This document shows, in pieces, positions 60,172-64,000 of a DNA stretch of 64,000 bases. Numbering within the stretch: the first letter of the stretch is position 1; each line of letters begins with the position of its first letter. Source of the DNA: Gemmatimonadales bacterium. GTDB taxonomy: Bacteria > Gemmatimonadota > Gemmatimonadetes > Gemmatimonadales > GWC2-71-9. The notes below the pieces were generated by a model. The model was given only the letters and a program-made list of their open reading frames with translations, was not told the origin of the DNA and did no database searches. The position numbers and the translations under genes are program-made. The stretch lies in NCBI GenBank assembly GCA_019637315.1, contig JAHBVU010000005.1, positions 62,001-126,000 of the forward strand, written 5' to 3'.

Positions 60172-61245
60172 ATGCTTATGTCTCTCGATACGATCTTCTA
60201 TGGGAATTCGTTGACTCAGTGGCTGTTCGCAGGCGTCCTCACCTTGTCGACCTGGGGCGCCATGCTGGTGGTGCGTCGCCTGATCTCCGGTCGGTTGACG
60301 GCGCTGGCGGCGGCGACCGCGGGCCAGTGGGACGATCTCATCGTCGCGGCGCTGAGTCGGACCAAGCCGTTCTTCTTCGCGACCGTATCGATCGTGGTCG
60401 GTGCTCAGGTGCTGACCCTGCCGCCGCGGCTCGAATCGTTCCTCGCGCACCTGATGGCCGTCGTGCTGCTGGTGCAGGTCGGGATCTGGGCGAGTCTGAT
60501 CGCGCGAACGCTGCTGGATCGCTATGGCGCCAGTCGTGCCGAGAATGATCGTGGTGCTGCCACGATGATGAGCGCGGTCGGGTTCGTGGTACAGGTCCTG
60601 ATCTGGTCGGGGGTGTTCCTGCTGACGCTCTCGAATCTGGGCGTCGACATCACCGCACTGATCGCCGGACTCGGCGTCGGCGGCATCGCGATTGCGCTTG
60701 CCACCCAGAATATTCTGGGCGACCTGCTCGCGTCGCTTGCCATCGTGCTCGACAAACCGTTCGCGATCAAGGACTTCATCATCGTGGGTGACCTGATGGG
60801 GTCGGTCGAGCACATCGGGCTCAAGACCACCCGGGTGCGGTCGCTGTCAGGTGAGCAACTCGTCTTTTCCAACGCCGATCTGCTGTCGAGCAGGATTCGC
60901 AACTACGGCAGGATGTTCGAGCGTCGAGTGGTGCTCTCGATCGGGGTCGAGTATGAAACGCCGAGAGCCAAGCTGGAACGGATCCCGGCAATCCTGAAAG
61001 AGGCAATCGGATCGCAATCGGGTACCCGATTCGATCGGAGTCACTTCGCCAGCTTCGGTGACTTTTCTCTCGACTTCGAGTCGGTCTACTACGTCCTGTC
61101 CGCCGACTTCAACCGGCACATGGATATTCAGCAGGCAATCAACTTCCGAATCCACGAGCAGTTCGAAGCGGAGGGTATCGGGTTTGCCTATCCGACCCAG
61201 CGGCTGGTCGTCGAACGGCGACGGGTTCAGGGCAGCGAATCATGA
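60172..61245 (+). CDS. MscS-family small-conductance mechanosensitive channel
   Basis: 357 residues from ATG 60172 (or 60178). Four to five transmembrane helices; the pore helix TM3 is the Gly/Ala-rich LIAGLGVGGIAIALATQNIL (about 162-182). The beta domain (DFIIVGDLMGSVEHIGLKTT) and a C-terminal alpha/beta vestibule follow. It releases solutes on osmotic downshock. The extra N-terminal helices place it with the larger MscS-like group, not with the three-TM E. coli type. Monocistronic. Confidence 0.92.
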   Translation: MLMSLDTIFYGNSLTQWLFAGVLTLSTWGAMLVVRRLISGRLTALAAATAGQWDDLIVAALSRTKPFFFATVSIVVGAQVLTLPPRLESFLAHLMAVVLLVQVGIWASLIARTLLDRYGASRAENDRGAATMMSAVGFVVQVLIWSGVFLLTLSNLGVDITALIAGLGVGGIAIALATQNILGDLLASLAIVLDKPFAIKDFIIVGDLMGSVEHIGLKTTRVRSLSGEQLVFSNADLLSSRIRNYGRMFERRVVLSIGVEYETPRAKLERIPAILKEAIGSQSGTRFDRSHFASFGDFSLDFESVYYVLSADFNRHMDIQQAINFRIHEQFEAEGIGFAYPTQRLVVERRRVQGSES

Positions 61246-61384
61246 ACCTTTCGGTCGTCAATGCCGGGGGGAATCGACTGGAGCCGGACAGCCCAAGATA
61301 CCGGCAACGCACTTGCCTGCGTATTTTCCGGCACGCTCCCTGTCGCCGCGGCTGCGGCATCGGTCCACATTTCCGGTATAGGTC

Positions 61385-63160
61385 ATGACCATTCGTCCGT
61401 CGATAAGCCGCCGTGTAGCGTGCGGCGCGCTGCTTCTCGTGTTGGCGGCTATTCCCGTCCTCCTCGAAGCGCAGGCCATTCGCACCACGCGTCAGGAAGA
61501 CCCTCGCGTCGGGCTGCGGGCAGGCTGGCATAACGCGGAGAGCGCCATCCGCAATCTGCGTCTCGTCGCCAATCGTTCGCGCCCGGCCGGGTTCTTCGAT
61601 CCGGCTTCGCTCGGGAACTTTGCTTTTGCCAACTCTGATCTGGCCTTCCGCGGTAATTTCGTGTTTCAAGGCGGATACAACGGTTTCCAGGTCTGGGATA
61701 TCTCGAACCCCGCCGCACCGGCCATCCGGAAGGCGTTCCCCTGTCCGGGAGGCCAGGGTGATCCGTCGGTCTACGGCAACCTGCTGTTCATCTCGGTCGA
61801 GGAAACCAGCGGGCGGCTCGACTGTGGCGCTCAGGGCGTGGTCGATACGGTGAGCGCCGAGCGGTTTCGGGGCGTGCGGATCTTCGACATCAGCAGTCTC
61901 GATGCGCCGAAACAGGTGGCTGCGGTGCAGACCTGCCGAGGGTCGCACACCCATACGCTAGTGACCAGTCCGAAGGATCCGAGCAGTATTTATGTATATG
62001 TGTCCGGGACCAGTGTGGTTCGTTCGAGCAGCGAACTCCAGGGCTGCTCCGGGCGTGCTCCGGAGGAGGACCCGAATACCTCGCTGTTTCGTATCGAGAT
62101 CATTCAGGTTCCATTGGCCGCTCCGCACACTGCCCGGGTCATCAGCGCGCCGCGCCTCTTTACCGATGCGTCCGGCAACATTGCGGGTCTCTGGCGTGGC
62201 GGGACCCACGGCGAAGGCACCCAGGAGACCGCGACGACGGATCAATGCCATGACATCACGGTCTATCCGGAGTACGGTCTTGCGGCGGGAGCTTGCTCAG
62301 GAAACGGCTTGCTGCTCGACGTGAGCGACCCCACCAATCCGCGCCGGATTGCGGAGGTGAGCGATCCGAACTTTGCCTACTGGCATTCGGCGACGTTCAA
62401 TAACGATGCGACCTCTATTCTGTTCACGGACGAGTGGGGCGGTGGCATGGGGCCTCGCTGCCGCGCGACGGATCGGCCCGAGTGGGGCGCCAACGCGATC
62501 TATCGTCTCGAGAATCGTCAGCTCACACCGGCCAGCTTCTTCAAGTTGCCGGCGGCCCAGTCCGAGGTGGAAAATTGCGTGGCTCACAACGGCTCGCTGA
62601 TTCCGGTGCCTGGCCGCGACATCTTCGTGCAGGCCTGGTATCAGGGTGGCATTTCGGTGATTGATTTCACGGATCCTGCCAAGCCGTTCGAGATCGCGTT
62701 CTTCGACCGTGGCCCGGTCAGTGCCGAGCGCCTCGAGCTGGCGGGCCACTGGTCGGCGTACTGGTACAACGGCTACATCTACGGGTCGGAGATTGCGCGC
62801 GGTCTCGATGTGCTCGAACTGCGACCGAGCGAGTTCCTGACGGCCAACGAGATTGCGGCGGCCAGGCTGGTGCGGCTCGATCAGTTCAATCCGCAGCTGC
62901 AGCCGAAGTTGACCTGGCCGGCCGATTTCTCGGTGTCGCGCGCGTATCTGGATCAGTTGGTGCGTAACCGCGGTCTCGTACGTGATCGCCTCAATCGGAT
63001 CACCCGCGATCTGCGCAGCGCGGAGCAAGCGCGCGGCACGGACCGGCAGCAACGGCTGGCCCGACTGGCGGAGGCGATCGACCGGGACGTCGACGGGGCT
63101 GTCGATCCGGCGCGGGTCAGGGCGTTGGCGGCGTCGGTGCGGGCCTTGGCGGGCCAGTAG
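61385..63160 (+). CDS. Secreted LVIVD-repeat propeller protein
   Basis: 591 residues with a signal peptide (LLLVLAAIPVLLEAQ). LVIVD-type blades recur as FQGGYNGFQVWDISNPAAPA, GVRIFDISSLDAPKQV, NGLLLDVSDPTNPRRIAEV and ISVIDFTDPAKPFEIAFF. The C-terminal 60 residues are helical and Arg-rich. LVIVD proteins are common outer-surface proteins of unknown function; many bind or display metals or sugars. The paired Cys residues (CPGG, CGAQ, CRGS, CSGR) may form disulfides. Monocistronic. Confidence 0.86.
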   Translation: MTIRPSISRRVACGALLLVLAAIPVLLEAQAIRTTRQEDPRVGLRAGWHNAESAIRNLRLVANRSRPAGFFDPASLGNFAFANSDLAFRGNFVFQGGYNGFQVWDISNPAAPAIRKAFPCPGGQGDPSVYGNLLFISVEETSGRLDCGAQGVVDTVSAERFRGVRIFDISSLDAPKQVAAVQTCRGSHTHTLVTSPKDPSSIYVYVSGTSVVRSSSELQGCSGRAPEEDPNTSLFRIEIIQVPLAAPHTARVISAPRLFTDASGNIAGLWRGGTHGEGTQETATTDQCHDITVYPEYGLAAGACSGNGLLLDVSDPTNPRRIAEVSDPNFAYWHSATFNNDATSILFTDEWGGGMGPRCRATDRPEWGANAIYRLENRQLTPASFFKLPAAQSEVENCVAHNGSLIPVPGRDIFVQAWYQGGISVIDFTDPAKPFEIAFFDRGPVSAERLELAGHWSAYWYNGYIYGSEIARGLDVLELRPSEFLTANEIAAARLVRLDQFNPQLQPKLTWPADFSVSRAYLDQLVRNRGLVRDRLNRITRDLRSAEQARGTDRQQRLARLAEAIDRDVDGAVDPARVRALAASVRALAGQ

Positions 63161-63194
63161 GCACCGACGCGCCTGCGGACAGATTGGAGACGTG

Positions 63195-63216
63195 CACGGC
63201 CCCGCTTGGGGCCGTG
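63195..63216. terminator. Hairpin between convergent LVIVD and amidohydrolase genes
   Basis: CACGGCCCC (63195-63203), GCTT, GGGGCCGTG (63208-63216): perfect 9-bp stem between two converging genes, without a T-run. Likely a bidirectional or factor-assisted terminator. Confidence 0.5.
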
Positions 63217-63232
63217 TGTCGTTCCGAGCCGG

Positions 63233-64000
63233 TCAGAAGGCCTGGGTCTGACGATCCCGGGTCCGGTTGTCGTCGCCGTGGCGCGAGCGAAAGCCGAAGG
63301 ACTGCCAGACCATGCTGCCGGACCGCAGGGTGGCGACCACGCGAGTTGTTTCGAAGCGTTCGCGGGGGACCGCAAACGGATCGCGTTGCAACACCACCAG
63401 GTCCGCAACGGCCCCTGGCCGCAGGGCGGGCTCGACCGCCGGCCCGGCTGCCGGATGCCAGGTGGCGTTCATCTTCCAGGCAACCACCCGCGCGATCGAG
63501 TCGGGATAGGACGATCCGACGGCATTGGTGCGGGTCATGGTTGCCGCGACCTGGTGGAGTGCATCCGTCGTCGGGCGGGTAAAGTAGTCCGAGCCTTCGG
63601 CCAGCCGCGCTCCCATGCGGGCCAGACGATCCCATGCGTACACGCGACCGGCATTGGCCGTGCCCACCCGGGCCAGCTCGAAGCCACTGTGGTCACCCGG
63701 ATGGGCATTGAAGTTGGAATGAACCGAGAGGACGACGCCGAGGCGGACCGCTCGCTGCATGTCGTGCTCGGAGGCGTAGGAGAAGTGCTCGATCCGCAGG
63801 CGACGGCTGTCGAGGCCGGCGCGGGTGCGCAGCAGCTCCTCGTAGGCGTCGAGGACGCGAGTCACCGCGCCGTCGCCGATGGCGTGGGCGGCGACACCCA
63901 GGTTCCGGTCGAGGGCCCGGCCGGCCAGGGTCGCGATTTCCGGCGTCGTCATTCGGAGGAGTCCGGTGGTCGACGGGTCGTCCGCGTAGGGGTGGGTCAG
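63233..64000 (-). CDS. YtcJ-like amidohydrolase, N-terminal part outside window
   Basis: Only the C-terminal half is present; the frame stays open past the first internal Met (63952) to the right edge, with YADDPSTTGLL just before it, typical of the YtcJ family. Metal and catalytic signatures seen: AAHAIGDGAVTRVLDAYEE, RRLRIEHFSY, and SDYFTRPTTDALHQ, followed by the closing strand GAVADLVVLQRDPFAVP. These are imide or amide hydrolases of unknown substrate in bacteria. Stop codon TGA at 63233-63235 on the minus strand. Confidence 0.85.
   Translation of the reverse strand: MTHPYADDPSTTGLLRMTTPEIATLAGRALDRNLGVAAHAIGDGAVTRVLDAYEELLRTRAGLDSRRLRIEHFSYASEHDMQRAVRLGVVLSVHSNFNAHPGDHSGFELARVGTANAGRVYAWDRLARMGARLAEGSDYFTRPTTDALHQVAATMTRTNAVGSSYPDSIARVVAWKMNATWHPAAGPAVEPALRPGAVADLVVLQRDPFAVPRERFETTRVVATLRSGSMVWQSFGFRSRHGDDNRTRDRQTQAF

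Noticed and set aside
1-64000. CRISPR arrays, transposases, prophage genes, tRNA and rRNA genes
   Set aside because: Looked for on both strands by repeat pattern and by protein motif; none found in what I could read. A tRNAscan or Rfam search would be needed to exclude small RNAs.

Overview
The window is high-GC and gene-dense. It carries several features typical of Gemmatimonadota or a related soil or sediment phylum: a PadR regulator paired with an ADOP-type (MacB/FtsX-like) permease, many secreted peptidases and serine hydrolases, LVIVD, BNR and HEAT repeat proteins, and short ECF-sigma operons with 4-bp ATGA overlaps. The phylum is an inference from gene content only. I saw no rRNA or tRNA gene, CRISPR array, transposase or prophage module.

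Layout. 1-5 kb: PadR, ADOP permease, secreted serine hydrolase, VOC protein. 5.5-11 kb: a second VOC protein, an ECF sigma factor with a membrane protein, a lipoprotein with a phosphodiester glycosidase domain, a stand-alone receiver protein and an N-acyl-D-amino-acid deacylase. 10.7-14.9 kb: a four-gene minus-strand operon (ECF sigma, anti-sigma-like membrane protein, two HEAT-repeat proteins). 15-23 kb: a VapBC-type pair, DUF4112, an alkyltransferase-like DNA repair protein, an M28 peptidase lipoprotein, a GlsB-type membrane protein, a second ADOP permease and an Fpg/Nei-family glycosylase.

23-28.5 kb: an aspartate-family amino-acid locus. lysC and asd run left and thrC, a MoaD/CysO-like sulfur carrier and a MoeB/MoeZ-like activator run right. 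Upstream of asd lies a 32-codon Thr/Lys/Met-rich leader peptide followed by an alternative pairing region and an intrinsic terminator, which together look like a complete ribosome-mediated attenuator.

31.9-41.6 kb: a catabolic island. A GntR/FCD regulator and an enoyl-CoA hydratase diverge from a ten-gene operon: HpaB-type monooxygenase, D-2-hydroxyacid dehydrogenase, SMP-30 lactonase, RraA-type aldolase, a degenerate enolase-superfamily protein, a GlucD-like dehydratase, the beta and alpha subunits of a protocatechuate 3,4-dioxygenase-like enzyme, NIPSNAP and flavin reductase. Adjacent genes overlap or lie at most 3 nt apart. This mix of aromatic hydroxylation, intradiol cleavage and sugar-acid or aldolase chemistry matches no pathway I know and is the strongest candidate for an undescribed system.

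41.8-50.8 kb: an SDR / GMC oxidoreductase / two-glycosyltransferase cluster, a CocE-type hydrolase and a propeller protein. 51-53.7 kb: paaABCD (phenylacetyl-CoA epoxidase) without paaE, behind a PaaR-like operator. 53.8-64 kb: an Ig-like lipoprotein, an E2 acyltransferase, a Vgb-like propeller, a second serine hydrolase, MscS, an LVIVD protein and a truncated YtcJ-like amidohydrolase at the right edge.
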